A program made the position numbers and the translations under genes. Under the pieces are notes generated by a model. That model had not been told where the DNA came from. It was given only the letters and a program-made list of their open reading frames with translations, and ran no database searches. This document shows positions 49,484 to 60,226 of a DNA stretch of 64,000 nt, in pieces. Each line of letters opens with the position of its first letter. The stretch's first letter is position 1. The stretch is from the NCBI GenBank assembly GCA_937899645.1, contig CALCCD010000015.1, forward strand, positions 17,063-81,062, read 5' to 3'. The stretch is from an uncultured cyanobacterium. Its GTDB lineage: Bacteria; Cyanobacteriota; Cyanobacteriia; Cyanobacteriales; Geitlerinemataceae.

Positions 49484-50635
49484 ATGAGCTTTTCTTCCCA
49501 ATCCGAACGCGCGACGGATCCGAACGGTCGCGATGCGGCGGTGGCGACGGCGCTGTATGCGGCGCTGGGCAGCCTGGACGTGCAGCTCGAGGCCGAGCTG
49601 GAGCGCTATCGCAGCGTGCGCGATCTCGAAGAGACCCAAGAGCCGAGCGATCGCCCGGTGGAAATTCCCGCCGCAACGATCGCTGCCGCCAGCCTCGCGC
49701 CGGACGCGATCGCGCCGAGTCCGGAAGTCGAGACGCCCGACGCTGCCGACGTTGCCGATGCGGCAAGTTTGGCAAATGAAACTGAGATGCCCGACCCCTT
49801 CGAGCTGAGCGATGGCGACAGCCTGGGCGGCGAAGCGTCGGATATCGATGCGTCATTGCAGGACTCCGAAGCCGCGATCGCTGAAACTCAATCCGCAGAC
49901 GCCACGCCGCCCGACGGTTATTTGGCGTCTTCTGAGGCGCTGCTGGCCGCCGATCGCCGACGTCGATCGAAGCGTAACGTTTCGCCGCTGGGCGTTGGGG
50001 CCGTGCTGCTGCTGCTGCTGGCAAGCGCGACGGTCGGCTACATTTTGGTCAACCCCGAGAGTCTCGATCGCCTCGGGTGGCGCGCCTGGTTCGAGCGCGA
50101 TGCCGAGCCGGACGTCGAACCGGTGGCGGAGGCTGATGAGGAATCCAGCGAGCCCGACCTGCCGACCTCGCCCAACCTGGCGGCGGAAGAATTCGTCGAT
50201 ATCGATATCGATACCCTGAGCGAGCTGGAGTCGCCTGCGACGCCGTCCCCCGCGCCCGCCCCGCCGCCGACCCCGACGCCGTCGCCCACTCCCGCCAACT
50301 CCCTGGATAATCTGGCCAACACGCTCGCGCCGGAGACTAACCCCGCCGCCTCGCCCGCGACGAGCCCCGCGCCGAGCCCTGCGTCCGATATCGCGTCGCC
50401 GCTGCCCCAGGCCACAGACGATCCGAACTACATCGGCTTTTATTTCGTGGTGGTTAATGAAGGCAACGACACGGCGCTCGGTCGCGTGCGGGCCTCAAAT
50501 CCTGACGCGTACTTCGATGAGATCGCCGGGGCGCGGCGTATTCAGGTGGGCGCGTTCGACAATTTTGCCGTGGCGAGCGAAGTGGCCGCGCGCCTGACCG
50601 CCCAGGGCCTGCCCGCCCAGGTTTATCGTCCGTAG
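49484..50635 (+). CDS. SPOR-like single-pass membrane protein
   Basis: A 383-residue protein. The first 160 residues are acidic and disordered, a membrane helix spans about 167-190 (SPLGVGAVLLLLLASATVGY), a Pro-rich periplasmic linker follows (PSPAPAPPPTPTPSPTPANS), and the last 75 residues form a SPOR-like domain (GFYFVVVNEGNDTALGRV, IQVGAFDNFAVASEVAARLT). SPOR domains bind denuded peptidoglycan. Next to murF this suggests a cell-wall role. Confidence 0.82.
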   Translation: MSFSSQSERATDPNGRDAAVATALYAALGSLDVQLEAELERYRSVRDLEETQEPSDRPVEIPAATIAAASLAPDAIAPSPEVETPDAADVADAASLANETEMPDPFELSDGDSLGGEASDIDASLQDSEAAIAETQSADATPPDGYLASSEALLAADRRRRSKRNVSPLGVGAVLLLLLASATVGYILVNPESLDRLGWRAWFERDAEPDVEPVAEADEESSEPDLPTSPNLAAEEFVDIDIDTLSELESPATPSPAPAPPPTPTPSPTPANSLDNLANTLAPETNPAASPATSPAPSPASDIASPLPQATDDPNYIGFYFVVVNEGNDTALGRVRASNPDAYFDEIAGARRIQVGAFDNFAVASEVAARLTAQGLPAQVYRP

Positions 50636-50672
50636 TGCCTCCGATCGCCTCTACTCAGCTCACGATTCTTCG

Positions 50673-52073
50673 ATGCAAATCGCTCTCTCGACCCTCTCTG
50701 ACGTCACGTCTGCTAGCGCTTCGGTCTCGCTTGATGGCGCGGCGATCGCCACCCGCGTCACCACCGACAGTCGCGACGTGAAGCCGGGAGATATCTTCGT
50801 GGCGCTGCGGGGCGAGCGGTTCGACGGGCATCGCTTTGTGGAAACGGCGATCGAGCAGGGGGCGATCGTGGCGATCGTCGATACGCTGGTGGAGTCCAGC
50901 CAGCCCTTGCCGCAGCTCGTGGTTGAGGATACGCTCGCGGCTTACCAGGCGATCGCCCGCTGGTGGCGCGATGAGCTAGGCACGACGGTGATCGGCATTA
51001 CTGGTTCGGTGGGAAAGACGACGACCAAAGAGCTGCTGGCGGGCGTCCTCGGTCGTCATGGCACGGTGCTCAAGACCCAGAAGAACTACAACAACGAAAT
51101 CGGCGTCCCGAAGACCTTGCTCGACCTGACGCCAGAGCACGATTACGCAGTCGTCGAGATGGCGATGCGCGGCAAGGGGCAGATCGCCGAGCTGGCGCGA
51201 ATCGCGAAGCCGGACGTGGGCGTTATCGTCAATGTGGGTACGGCACATATCGGTCTACTGGGGTCGCGCGAGGCGATCGCCCAGGCGAAGTGCGAACTGC
51301 TGGCGGAGCTGCCGGAGACGAGCGTGGCGATTCTCAATGCCGACAACGCGCTGCTGATGGAAACAGCGGCAACGGTGTGGAGCGGGCGGCAGATTTCCTA
51401 CGGTTTCGACGCGGGCGATCGCTGCGGCACGCTGGATGGCGAAACGCTACATCTTGCAGATCCCGGAGGCGATCGCGCTTTCCCGCTGCCGCTGCCCGGA
51501 CGCCACAATGCCAGCAATTATCTGGCGGCGATTGCCGTCGCCGAAAGCCTGGGGCTCGATACGGCGGGCTTGGCCGACGGACTGTCGATCGCGCTGCCGG
51601 ACGGGCGCGCCAAGCGCATCGAGCTGCCGGACGATGTCGTGCTGCTGGACGAGACCTATAACGCCGGACTCGAATCGATGCTCGCGGCGATCGACCTGCT
51701 GGCAGAGACGCCGGGAAAGCGTCGTCTTGCGGTGCTAGGCACGATGAAAGAGTTGGGCGATCGCGCGGTGGAATTTCACCAGAAGGTGGGCGAAGCGCTA
51801 GCGAAACGGGCGGCGGCGGGCGAGTTTGACGGGCTGTTCGTCGTCGCCGAGCCGGAGCTGGCAGCGGCGCTGAGCGAGGCGTTCGCGGCGACCTCAATGC
51901 CCTGCGTGACCGAGACCGAAGAGACCGACGCCGCACGATCGCGCGTGACCGAGAAATTGCTCGCGATGCTGCAGCCGGGCGATCGCGTTTTGCTCAAGGC
52001 GTCGCATTCGGTGGCGCTCGATCGCGTCGTAGCGGTGCTGTGCGATCGGCTGGCGGTTTCGCCGTCGCGATAG
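50673..52073 (+). CDS. murF: UDP-N-acetylmuramoyl-tripeptide-D-alanyl-D-alanine ligase
   Basis: A 466-residue Mur ligase. It adds D-Ala-D-Ala to the UDP-MurNAc-tripeptide, the last cytoplasmic step of the peptidoglycan precursor. Motifs: GDIFVALRGERFDGHRF in the first domain, ATP-binding GITGSVGKTTTKELLAG (about 107), NNEIGVPKTLL, the central GVIVNVGTAHIGLLGSREAI, and DETYNAGLESM in the third domain. Length is normal. ATG 50673 follows the SPOR gene by 37 bp on the same strand. Confidence 0.95.
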   Translation: MQIALSTLSDVTSASASVSLDGAAIATRVTTDSRDVKPGDIFVALRGERFDGHRFVETAIEQGAIVAIVDTLVESSQPLPQLVVEDTLAAYQAIARWWRDELGTTVIGITGSVGKTTTKELLAGVLGRHGTVLKTQKNYNNEIGVPKTLLDLTPEHDYAVVEMAMRGKGQIAELARIAKPDVGVIVNVGTAHIGLLGSREAIAQAKCELLAELPETSVAILNADNALLMETAATVWSGRQISYGFDAGDRCGTLDGETLHLADPGGDRAFPLPLPGRHNASNYLAAIAVAESLGLDTAGLADGLSIALPDGRAKRIELPDDVVLLDETYNAGLESMLAAIDLLAETPGKRRLAVLGTMKELGDRAVEFHQKVGEALAKRAAAGEFDGLFVVAEPELAAALSEAFAATSMPCVTETEETDAARSRVTEKLLAMLQPGDRVLLKASHSVALDRVVAVLCDRLAVSPSR

Positions 52074-52114
52074 TCTGACGGAGAGTACTCCACTCTGTTA
52101 TTCCCCGTCGGCCA

Positions 52115-53767
52115 GTGCAAATATCCCGCTCCTGGCAAAGCGCTCTGCGCGCTACCGCGAACTTTGTCGCGATCGCCGCGATCGTTGCAGGAATAGGTCT
52201 GCGCTTCGCGCACCTCGATGCCGCACCGCTCTGGGTTGACGAAATTATCAACTCACTCCACAGTGCCGGATATTCCCGCCTGGAGTTCTCCCAAGCTATG
52301 GAAGATCTCTCGGGTGAGACGATAACGGTCGCGGAGTTGCGCCAGTATCAAAGCGCCGCCCTCTCGGGCCGCTCGTTGTGGCAGACTGTTTCCGCGCTCG
52401 GACAGCACGAGCCCCAGAGCCCGCCACTGTTCTATGCGATCGAGCATGTTTTCGATCGCACCCTAAATATCGAGCCACCCGCGATCGTACTCAAGCGCTT
52501 GTTGCCCGTCACGCTGAGTCTGTTGGGATTTCCCTGCGCGTACTGGCTGTGCTGGCAGCTTTTCGAGTCTGCGACGATCGCGCGGCTGGGCACGGCACTG
52601 TATGCGGTGTCGCCGATTCAGTTTATCTATGCCCGCGAGCTGCGGATGTACGGGCTGTGGGCGGTGGAGTTAATGGTCTTAACGGCGGTGTTTCTGCTGG
52701 CGCTGCGTCGCCCGACCCGATCGCGCTGGATTGCCTACGGATTGACGGCGATGGTTGGTTTGTACACGTTTCCGTTCACGCTGTTCGCGATCGCCGCGCA
52801 CGGTGTCTACCTAGCCGCTGTCGACTGGGGGGAGTGGCGCAAGCGTTTCTGGCGCTTTGCAGTATCGTCTTTCGCGGCTCTGGTGCTCTACAGCCCGTGG
52901 CTGTGGTGCATTGTCAATATCGACGATGACGACATGAACGACTGGCGCACGAAAAGTATTCCACTGCGATCTCTCGTCACCAGCTGGGCACACAATTTGG
53001 TGCAGGCGTTCTACCTACCGGTGAGCGATCCGGGTACGGGCAATGCTGACGAGATTGTGGCGCTGGCATTGTCGGGATTGGCGGCGATCGCGGTTCTCTG
53101 TGCGCTGTTCGCGACCGCGTTGGTGTTGGTGCGGCATCGCGATCGCCGTGCGGGCTTCTTGCTGCTCCTGGTGGCTGCGATTCCGTTCGGCGTTTTGGCC
53201 GTGTCCGACCTGATGGCGGGCGGCATTCGCTCGATCGTCGATCGCTACCTGATGGCAAGTTACCTTTCCTTACAAATCTCTGTAGCCGCCGGTCTCGGGC
53301 GCTGGTTCGAGCGCGGTACACCGCAGTCCCACTCCCGCCGCGCGATCGGTACTACCGTCGCCGCCCCCGTCGCGATCGTGCTTCTCGTCCTGGGTACGGT
53401 GGCCTGCTGGCAACTCTCCCGCGTCCCCACGATGCCGCACCACGCGCGCAACGAAAACTACCGCGAGATCGCTCGTACGCTCGCGGCCAATCCCGATACG
53501 CCCATGCTCTTTGTCGGCGAAAGCAAGCACCTGGCACTGCTGACCCTCAGCCACGAACTCGATGACACCACCCCCATCCAGCTCGTTCACCCTAAAGATA
53601 TCGAGACCGTTCAGCAGTGCCAGACACAGGACGTCTTTGCATTCGTCCCAGTAAGCGACACCCGCCGCGCTTTTCTCGATCGGCTCGAAGATCGCTGCCA
53701 AGCGCAGAGCGAAGAAATCATCCCCGGCGCGCATCCGCTCTGGAAACTCACGCCGACGTTACCGTAA
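52115..53767 (+). CDS. GT39-like membrane glycosyltransferase
   Basis: A 550-residue polytopic protein with about ten membrane helices (for example [36 protein letters not shown]). [12 protein letters not shown] carries the acidic motif of the first periplasmic loop, and [14 protein letters not shown] is a typical PMT/GT39 helix. The enzyme would transfer a sugar from a lipid carrier on the periplasmic side. GTG 52115 is the start. It is convergent with pyrC and overlaps it by 9 bp. It follows murF after 41 bp, so it may be cotranscribed with it. Confidence 0.8.
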   Translation: MQISRSWQSALRATANFVAIAAIVAGIGLRFAHLDAAPLWVDEIINSLHSAGYSRLEFSQAMEDLSGETITVAELRQYQSAALSGRSLWQTVSALGQHEPQSPPLFYAIEHVFDRTLNIEPPAIVLKRLLPVTLSLLGFPCAYWLCWQLFESATIARLGTALYAVSPIQFIYARELRMYGLWAVELMVLTAVFLLALRRPTRSRWIAYGLTAMVGLYTFPFTLFAIAAHGVYLAAVDWGEWRKRFWRFAVSSFAALVLYSPWLWCIVNIDDDDMNDWRTKSIPLRSLVTSWAHNLVQAFYLPVSDPGTGNADEIVALALSGLAAIAVLCALFATALVLVRHRDRRAGFLLLLVAAIPFGVLAVSDLMAGGIRSIVDRYLMASYLSLQISVAAGLGRWFERGTPQSHSRRAIGTTVAAPVAIVLLVLGTVACWQLSRVPTMPHHARNENYREIARTLAANPDTPMLFVGESKHLALLTLSHELDDTTPIQLVHPKDIETVQQCQTQDVFAFVPVSDTRRAFLDRLEDRCQAQSEEIIPGAHPLWKLTPTLP

Positions 53768-54799
53768 CTTCCAGCTCAGCACCTCACCCGCCCGCAGCGG
53801 CACGAGCGGCGAATCTGGGAACGGCAGCTCGGCGGGAACTTGCCAGTCTTTTCTCTCGAGGGTGACGGTCTCGGCGTTGCGCGGCAGGCCGTAGAAGTCG
53901 GGGCCGTGGAAGCTGGCAAAGGCTTCTAGCTTGTCGAGCGCGCCGACGCTCTCAAAGGCTTCGGCATACAGCTCGATCGCGTGCAGCGCCGAGTAGCAGC
54001 CCGCGCAGCCGCAGTCGCTTTCCTTGCGGCCGCGAGCGTGGGGCGCGCTATCCGTCCCGAGGAAAAATTTCGGATCGCCCGATGTGGCCGCTTCCAGCAA
54101 TGCTTTCCGATGCTTCTCGCGCTTGAGGATCGGCAGACAGTAGTAGTGCGGGCGAACGCCGCCCTGAAAGATGCTGTTGCGGTTAAACAGCAGGTGCTGG
54201 GGCGTAATCGTCGCGGCGACTTTGTCGGTGGTGCGAACGAACTCGGCAGCATCGGCGGTGGTGATGTGCTCGAAGACGATTCGCAGATCGGGCAGGCGAT
54301 CGCGCAGCGGCCTGAGCTTGGTGGCGATAAAGACGCTCTCGCGATCGAAGACGTCCACCGCCGCGTGGGTCACCTCGCCGTGTAGCAGTAGCGGCAGATC
54401 GGCACTCTGCATCGCCTCAAAAACGCGATCGCACTTGCGAATATCGGTCACCCCCGAGTCAGAGTTCGTCGTCGCTCCGGCGGGGTAGTACTTTACCGCC
54501 TTAACGAAGCCTGACTCCTTGGCCGCGTAGATATCGTCGGGGCTGGTGTTGTCCGTAAGATACAGCGTCATCAGCGGCTCGAACTCAGATGCGATGCCCG
54601 CATCCGCAGGCCGCGCTGCGAGGATGCGATCGCGATATTCCGCGGCCTCTGCGACCGTCCGCACCGGCGGCTTGAGGTTCGGCATCACGACCGCGCGGGC
54701 GAACTGGCGGGCGGTGTCGGGCAAAACGGCCTTGAGGGCGTCCCCGTCGCGTAGATGCAAGTGCCAATCGTCGGGGCGAGTGAGGGTCAGAGTTTCCAT
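53759..54799 (-). CDS. pyrC: Dihydroorotase (PyrC type)
   Basis: A 346-residue enzyme of the class II dihydroorotase group: [11 protein letters not shown] (metal-binding HxH), the carbamylated lysine in [25 protein letters not shown], and [15 protein letters not shown]. It closes carbamoyl-aspartate to dihydroorotate in pyrimidine synthesis. Length matches the E. coli enzyme, which supports ATG 54799 over the longer frame from 54919. Confidence 0.95.
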   Translation of the reverse strand: METLTLTRPDDWHLHLRDGDALKAVLPDTARQFARAVVMPNLKPPVRTVAEAAEYRDRILAARPADAGIASEFEPLMTLYLTDNTSPDDIYAAKESGFVKAVKYYPAGATTNSDSGVTDIRKCDRVFEAMQSADLPLLLHGEVTHAAVDVFDRESVFIATKLRPLRDRLPDLRIVFEHITTADAAEFVRTTDKVAATITPQHLLFNRNSIFQGGVRPHYYCLPILKREKHRKALLEAATSGDPKFFLGTDSAPHARGRKESDCGCAGCYSALHAIELYAEAFESVGALDKLEAFASFHGPDFYGLPRNAETVTLERKDWQVPAELPFPDSPLVPLRAGEVLSWKLR

Positions 54800-54974
54800 G
54801 CCGGGATTATAGATCTGATAAGCGGGCTTGATTGGGCCAGAGACCGAGTTTCCAAAAGTCGATTGCAGCAGAGCCGAGAACGTCGCAGAAACCCGGTCTC
54901 TGGGATGTGCCGATACCACCTCAGATTGGCGATCGCTGTAGGATCGAATTCCGTGAGAATTTGAGGAATCGCCG

Positions 54975-56291
54975 TTGCAACCGTCCTATATCGCCCCCTT
55001 CGCCAAACGCCGCCAAGACTTCCTCGCCGCGATCGGCGACGGTACGGCGATTCTTCGCAGCGCCCCGATGGCGGTGATGCACAACGACGTGGAATACAAC
55101 TTCCGCCAGGACAGCGACTTCTTCTACCTGACAGGCTTTAACGAAAGCAACGCCGTGGCGGTATTCGCGCCACACCACGAAGAACACCAGTACGTTCTGT
55201 TCGTCGAGCCGAAGAATATTAAAACCGAAATCTGGACGGGCTACCGGACGGGCGTGGACGCGGCGAAGGAAAAGTACGGCGCGGATGAAGCGTATCCGAT
55301 CGCCGAACTCGCCGAACACCTGCCGAAATATCTCAAGCACGCCGATCGCATCCTCTATCGCTTCGGCCACGACGAAGGTTTCAATACCCGCATGGTGGGC
55401 TTCTGGCGCAGCGCCATGCGACGCCGCAGCCGCGACGGATACGGCCCGACGGCGATCGAAGAGCTGGGCGAATACCTGCACCCGATGCGCGTCGTCAAAG
55501 ACCACAGCGAAATCGAGCAGATGCGCCGCGTCGCCGATATCGCCGCCCAGGCGCACAACCTGGCGATGACGATCGCCCAGCCGAAGATGTACGAGTACGA
55601 GGTGCAGGCCGCGATCGAGAATATCTTTGCCAAACAGGGCGGCGGCCCGGCCTACCCGTCGATCGTCGCGTCCGGCGGCAATAGCTGCATTCTGCACTAC
55701 GTCGAGAACAACCAACAGATGGGCGATCGCGACCTGCTGCTAATCGACGCAGGCTGCGAGCTGGGCTACTACAACTCCGACATCACGCGCACGTTCCCGG
55801 TCGGCGGCAAGTTTACACCGGAGCAAAAGGCCATCTACGAAATCGTCCTCGAAGCGCAGCTCGCCGCCCTGAACGCCGTCGCTCCCGGCGCGACCTACAA
55901 CGAGCACCACGACGCCGCCGTTCGGGTCATCGTCGAAGGTTTGCTCGATCTCGGTTTGCTCGTCGGCAAGGTGGACGAACTAATCGAGTCGAAAGCCTAC
56001 AAGCCCTTCTATATGCACTCCACCGGCCACTGGCTCGGCCTCGACGTTCACGATGTGGGCGCGTACAAGTACGGCGAAGACTGGCAGGAGCTGGAGGCAG
56101 GCAATATCCTCACCGTCGAGCCGGGGATCTATATCTCGCCGTATATCGAGCCGATGGAAGGCCAACCGGCGGTCGATCCGAAGTGGCACGGCATCGGCGT
56201 TCGCATCGAAGACGACGTGCTGGTGACCGGTGGCGGCATCGACATTCTGACGGCGGCGGTGCCGAAGTCGGTAGAGGCGATGGAGCGCTAG
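54975..56291 (+). CDS. pepP: Xaa-Pro aminopeptidase (aminopeptidase P)
   Basis: A 438-residue M24 metallopeptidase that removes N-terminal residues before proline. The five metal ligands are visible: [20 protein letters not shown] (two Asp), [15 protein letters not shown] (His), TVEPGIY (Glu) and [11 protein letters not shown] (Glu). The N-terminal domain has [18 protein letters not shown] 54975 is the start. Its TAG stop is the first triplet of the inverted-repeat element at 56289, so the element has replaced the native end of the gene or inserted exactly there. Confidence 0.94.
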   Translation: MQPSYIAPFAKRRQDFLAAIGDGTAILRSAPMAVMHNDVEYNFRQDSDFFYLTGFNESNAVAVFAPHHEEHQYVLFVEPKNIKTEIWTGYRTGVDAAKEKYGADEAYPIAELAEHLPKYLKHADRILYRFGHDEGFNTRMVGFWRSAMRRRSRDGYGPTAIEELGEYLHPMRVVKDHSEIEQMRRVADIAAQAHNLAMTIAQPKMYEYEVQAAIENIFAKQGGGPAYPSIVASGGNSCILHYVENNQQMGDRDLLLIDAGCELGYYNSDITRTFPVGGKFTPEQKAIYEIVLEAQLAALNAVAPGATYNEHHDAAVRVIVEGLLDLGLLVGKVDELIESKAYKPFYMHSTGHWLGLDVHDVGAYKYGEDWQELEAGNILTVEPGIYISPYIEPMEGQPAVDPKWHGIGVRIEDDVLVTGGGIDILTAAVPKSVEAMER

Positions 56292-56397
56292 TAGTCCACT
56301 TCTCTGATTCTGATAGGCCGTTTTTACTCGTCCTGCTTCTGCGAGCAGTCTGGCAGTCAAGCGGTGAGGCTATCAAAATTACGGTGGTGGACTACTA
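56289..56397. repeat. 109-bp inverted-repeat element supplying the pepP stop codon
   Basis: TAGTAGTCCAC at the left and GTGGACTACTA at the right are perfect 11-bp inverted ends; similarity between the ends extends, imperfectly, for about 30 bp (CTGATTCTGATAGGCC versus the inverse of GGCTATCAAAATTACG). No coding capacity. It resembles a MITE of a TA-targeting transposon family. Confidence 0.72.
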
Positions 56398-56823
56398 GGA
56401 CAGTAGAGCGCCAGGACAAGGGAGCGCTGAGACAGATGACGCGCGACGATCGTCTTCCAGAGCCCGACTTGGAACCTCCGAAATCGATGAAGTTTCCGGC
56501 ACGGCGGGTTACGCAGCGGCTACCCGCTTTACGGGCGAGAGGAGAGCCGTTGCGCTGTGATGCGGGCGGGATATCCCGGAGGTTGGGTGAATTGCGAAAA
56601 CACATCAGAGCCAGCCCCAGAGGAGCTTTCAGCCTCTAGCCTTTTAACTCCTATAAGGGGGGTTATCGGTATTAAAAAGACGAGTGGTTAAATCGCCTGT
56701 AAGCTAATTCTCGACGGGAAAATGGGCATCTGAAGCTAGCGCGATCGCCCTCGATCGCGATGCGCTTTGCGTATCCTAAAAACAGGTCGCTCACCTGTCG
56801 AAGCGAGATCCTCGCGACTCGTC
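56398..56823. other. Intergenic stretch, nothing recognised
   Basis: About 425 bp between the repeat element and the glycosyltransferase gene. Short frames here are Arg/Ser/Pro-rich and have no family likeness. A GC-palindromic run GGGCGGGATATCCCGG lies near 56564. Confidence 0.45.
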
Positions 56824-57831
56824 ATGCAAACCCAAAATAAGCCCGTGAGTCTCCAGACAACGCTCGACATCACCGTCGTTATCCCGACCTTTAACGGCGC
56901 GGACAAGCTGCCCCGCGTGTTCGATGCCCTGCGGGCGCAAGTCACCGACCCCGGGCTGCGCTGGGAAGTCATCGTCGCCGACAACAACAGCACCGACGCT
57001 ACGCCCGATGTCGTCGATCGCGCCCGAGACAACTGGCCCGATCGCGTGACCCTGCATTACATTCCCGCTCCCACCCAGGGAGCCGCCTACGCCCGACAAG
57101 CCGGGGTCGAAGCCGCAAACAGCGAGATTATCGCCTTCCTCGACGACGATAATCTGCCCGAACCCGACTGGATTCAGAACGTCTTTGCATTCGCACAGGA
57201 GCATCCACAAGTCGGTGCGTTTGGCAGTCAAACCTATGCGATTCCGCCTCTCCCGCCGTCGTTAAAAGGTCTCGGCACGTATATCGCGGTGATCGATCGC
57301 CAGCACGGCCTCTACAAACCCGAAAACAAGATCGTGCCGCCCACCGCCGGACTCGCCGTCCGCAAGCAGGCATGGCTCCACACCGTCCCCGAAGATCTGT
57401 TCCTCAATTTCGCAGGCTCGGATAGCGAGGTCGCCAGCGAAGATATGGAAGCGATGTTCTACATGCAGCGTGGCGGTTGGGAGATTTGGCACAACTCCGC
57501 GATGAAGATGGGACACCTCATCCCGCCCGAGCGCCTCGAGCGTCGAAACCTACTCAAAACCGTGCGGCGTATCGGCCTGAGTAGCCACCATCTTCGCCGC
57601 ATTCGATATACGCCGTGGAAAAGACCGTTTCTGACGATCGCCCATGGATTGAAGGATCGAGTAGATATGTTCCGGCACAAGCTCGAACACGGCGAGGCGA
57701 CACCGCAAGATCTCTGCGATGCCTGCAAGCGGGTGGACTTAGAGAACACGCTCAAAAGTCCATTCCACATCTGGAGGATCGAGCGTCAGCGCAAGCGAGA
57801 GAAGCGTCAGCGCGACAACCTCAACCTTTGA
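56824..57831 (+). CDS. hpsE: Glycosyltransferase family 2, HpsE-like
   Basis: A 335-residue GT-A enzyme: ITVVIPTFNGADKLPRVFDA, VIVADNNSTDATPDVV, and the metal-binding IIAFLDDDNLPEPDWI (about residue 107), with NFAGSDSEVASEDMEAMFYM as the catalytic-base region. Its overall plan, including the C-terminal basic helix, fits the cyanobacterial HpsE group linked to hormogonium polysaccharide. No other hps genes are visible here, so the pathway is inferred. It is convergent with the permease gene, overlapping by 11 bp. Confidence 0.78.
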   Translation: MQTQNKPVSLQTTLDITVVIPTFNGADKLPRVFDALRAQVTDPGLRWEVIVADNNSTDATPDVVDRARDNWPDRVTLHYIPAPTQGAAYARQAGVEAANSEIIAFLDDDNLPEPDWIQNVFAFAQEHPQVGAFGSQTYAIPPLPPSLKGLGTYIAVIDRQHGLYKPENKIVPPTAGLAVRKQAWLHTVPEDLFLNFAGSDSEVASEDMEAMFYMQRGGWEIWHNSAMKMGHLIPPERLERRNLLKTVRRIGLSSHHLRRIRYTPWKRPFLTIAHGLKDRVDMFRHKLEHGEATPQDLCDACKRVDLENTLKSPFHIWRIERQRKREKRQRDNLNL

Positions 57832-58654
57832 TGCCACTGGCTGCATCCGACGCCACCACGTAACGCTGCAACACCGCGAACACCAACAACACCGGCACGA
57901 TCGAGATAATCGACCCCGCCGCGATCGCCCGCCAGTCCAGCGCGAACGACCCCGCCAGCTTCGAGACGCCCAGCGGCAGGGTGTATAGCTCCGGGCGATC
58001 GAGCACGATCAGCGGCCAAAGAAAGTCGCTCCAGGAGCCGATGAACGTAAACGTCGCCAGCGTCGCGATCGCCGGACGCACGGCAGGCAGCATCACGTGC
58101 CACCAGATGCCCAGCTCCGAGCAGCCATCGATCCGCGCCGACTCCTCGAGATCCTTCGGCACGTCGGCAAATGCTTGACGCAGCAGGAAGATCCCGAACG
58201 CTCCGGCGATCGAGGGCAGCATCACGCCCAGATAGGTGTTCTTCAGGCCGAGCTGCACCGTCAGCACGTACAGCGGAATCATCACGATCTGGAACGGGAT
58301 GGCGATCGTGGCGACGACGCTGCCGAACAGGAACGATCGACCGGGAAACCGTAGCCGCGCCAATGGATACGCCGCCAGCGAACAAAACAGCAGATTCAGC
58401 GCCACCGTCAGCCCCGCCACCAGCGTGCTGTTCATCAAATAGCGCTCGAACGGCTCCGCCTGCCAGACGCGCGCGAAGTTCTCCAGCGTCGGACGGCGCG
58501 GCAAAAACTCCGGCGGAAACTGAAAGATGTTTTCGTCCGGCGATTTGAGCGACGTGCTGAGCAGCCACAGCAGCGGGAACAGCATCAGCACGGCGATCGC
58601 GCCCAGCAGCAGGTAGCGCAAGATTGGCGGTTTGGTGCGAGAGGCTGTATCCAC
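57821..58654 (-). CDS. Carbohydrate ABC transporter permease (MalG/UgpE type)
   Basis: A 277-residue permease with six membrane helices and the EAA loop DLEESARIDGCSELGIWWHV (about 180-200), of the second-subunit class used in sugar or glucosyl-glycerol import. No partner permease, binding protein or ATPase lies nearby, which is common in cyanobacteria. GTG 58654 is preferred; the frame extends upstream through three 12-bp tandem repeats (CRIT CRIT CRI) that are not family sequence. Confidence 0.85.
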   Translation of the reverse strand: MDTASRTKPPILRYLLLGAIAVLMLFPLLWLLSTSLKSPDENIFQFPPEFLPRRPTLENFARVWQAEPFERYLMNSTLVAGLTVALNLLFCSLAAYPLARLRFPGRSFLFGSVVATIAIPFQIVMIPLYVLTVQLGLKNTYLGVMLPSIAGAFGIFLLRQAFADVPKDLEESARIDGCSELGIWWHVMLPAVRPAIATLATFTFIGSWSDFLWPLIVLDRPELYTLPLGVSKLAGSFALDWRAIAAGSIISIVPVLLVFAVLQRYVVASDAASGIKG

Positions 58655-58658
58655 GATG

Positions 58659-58694
58659 ATTCGGCAGGTAATTCGGCAGGTGATTCGGCAATCG
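58659..58694. repeat. Three 12-bp tandem repeats before the permease gene
   Basis: ATTCGGCAGGTA, ATTCGGCAGGTG and ATTCGGCAATCG are adjacent, a few bases upstream of the permease start. The third is degenerate. Copy-number variation could tune the leader. Confidence 0.65.
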
Positions 58695-58822
58695 AGGTCT
58701 TGCGATCCAGATGGCGGTTTCGCCAGCCTATTTTCCCACTGCCTGCCGGTTCGGTGAAATGACAGCCTCCAGCCATCGCCTACCATAAACACAGCGCGAC
58801 GAAAATCTCCCAGCCGATCGCC

Positions 58823-60193
58823 ATGACCGACCCCCGCATCGACCCTCACATTAACTACCGCCACGTCTTCAAGGCCATCGACCCCAGCCGCACGCTCGAT
58901 GTCGCCAAGCCGGAGGACGACGCCTGCTACATCGACTTCACGCCCGTGCGCGGCGACAAGGTCATCCGCAAGCTGAAGAACCGCATCGTCAATCTCTCGC
59001 CGGACGAGCCCACTTGCTCGCTATTTACCGGGCACATCGGCTGCGGAAAATCCACCGAGCTGAAGCGGCTGCGAAAAGAGCTGCGGGATGAAAAATTTTT
59101 CGTGGTCTACTTCGAGTCCGACGAAGACGTGGACATGCTCGATGTGGATATCGTCGATATTTTGATGACGATCGCCAAGCGCATCTCCGCCGAACTGGAA
59201 AACTTCGACGCACCGCCCGCCAACAACCTCCGGCGCTTCGTTAACAAGGTTCACGACATTCTGTTTACCGAAATCGACCTGAAGCTGTCGGCGGGCATTG
59301 AAGGCGCGAAGGGCGAACTGGACACCAAGAAAAAGTCGGCGTCGTTGTCCACCGCGATCGGCAAGATCGTCGTTGCGGCCAAAGACAACAGTACGATTCG
59401 CAGCAAGCTGAACAACCACGTCGGCCCCCAGCTCACGGCACTGCTGGACGAAATTAACACCGACCTGATCGCGCCGGGAATCGCGTTCCTGCGGCAGCGC
59501 GGCTATCGCGGCTTGGTGACGATTATCGACAACCTCGATCGCATCGACAAACGCGCCAAAGCATCGGGGCGATCGCAGCAGGAGTACATCTTTGTCGATC
59601 GGGGCAGCATTCTCACGAAGCTGGCCTGCCACACGATCTATACGATGCCGCTGTCGCTGATGTTCTCCAGCGAGTACGGCAACCTGACGCAGCGCTTTCC
59701 CCACGCACCGGAGCGGCTGCCGATGGTGCGGATCGCGATGCGTGAGGGCGGAGAGAACGCGTCGGGTTTAGAAAAGCTAAAGCAGATGGTTTTGGCGCGG
59801 ATCTTTCCCATGTCGAACGAGACGGAGCGGCGATCGCGGGTTGGCGAGATTTTTGCGGAGGTGGAGACATTCGATCGGCTGTGTCGGCTGAGCGGCGGGC
59901 ACGTTCGAGGTTTGCTGAAGTTGATGTTGCAGTGGATCGAGGAAGAGATGCAGCTACCGCTGACGGCGGACAGTCTGGAGGGGGCGGTGCGCGAGCAGTG
60001 CGATAACGAAACGTGCAGCGTCTCGGATGCGGAATGGGAGCTGTTGGCGCGGGTGCGCGAGACTCAAGAGGTCTCGGACGATGAGGGCTACGAGAAGCTA
60101 ATCCGCAGTCGGATAGTGTTTGAGTATCGCGACAAGCGCGGGTCTTGGTATGCAGTCAATCCGATTTTGTTGGAGGCGGGCAAGCTTTCGTAG
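58823..60193 (+). CDS. P-loop ATPase of unknown function
   Basis: A 456-residue protein with Walker A GHIGCGKSTEL (about residue 71) and a Walker-B-like LVTIIDNLDRID strand (about 230). The N-terminus DFTPVRGDKVIRKLKNRIVN and the AAA/STAND-like fold recall ATPases commonly paired with defence-type genes in cyanobacteria. No effector domain is fused. It is followed after 33 bp by a Uma2 gene. The role is not established. Confidence 0.72.
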   Translation: MTDPRIDPHINYRHVFKAIDPSRTLDVAKPEDDACYIDFTPVRGDKVIRKLKNRIVNLSPDEPTCSLFTGHIGCGKSTELKRLRKELRDEKFFVVYFESDEDVDMLDVDIVDILMTIAKRISAELENFDAPPANNLRRFVNKVHDILFTEIDLKLSAGIEGAKGELDTKKKSASLSTAIGKIVVAAKDNSTIRSKLNNHVGPQLTALLDEINTDLIAPGIAFLRQRGYRGLVTIIDNLDRIDKRAKASGRSQQEYIFVDRGSILTKLACHTIYTMPLSLMFSSEYGNLTQRFPHAPERLPMVRIAMREGGENASGLEKLKQMVLARIFPMSNETERRSRVGEIFAEVETFDRLCRLSGGHVRGLLKLMLQWIEEEMQLPLTADSLEGAVREQCDNETCSVSDAEWELLARVRETQEVSDDEGYEKLIRSRIVFEYRDKRGSWYAVNPILLEAGKLS

Positions 60194-60226
60194 AGAGTCT
60201 TTACGCCGTTATTGAGGTTCTGAATT

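Noticed and set aside
52083..52093. AGAGTACTCCA, matching the end of the MITE-like family
   Set aside because: Only one end is present, with no partner or core within 300 bp; probably chance or a solo remnant.
56437..56640. 67-residue + frame and its antisense partner after the pepP repeat
   Set aside because: Both strands are open because the DNA is GC-rich; neither product resembles a known family or has a start signal.
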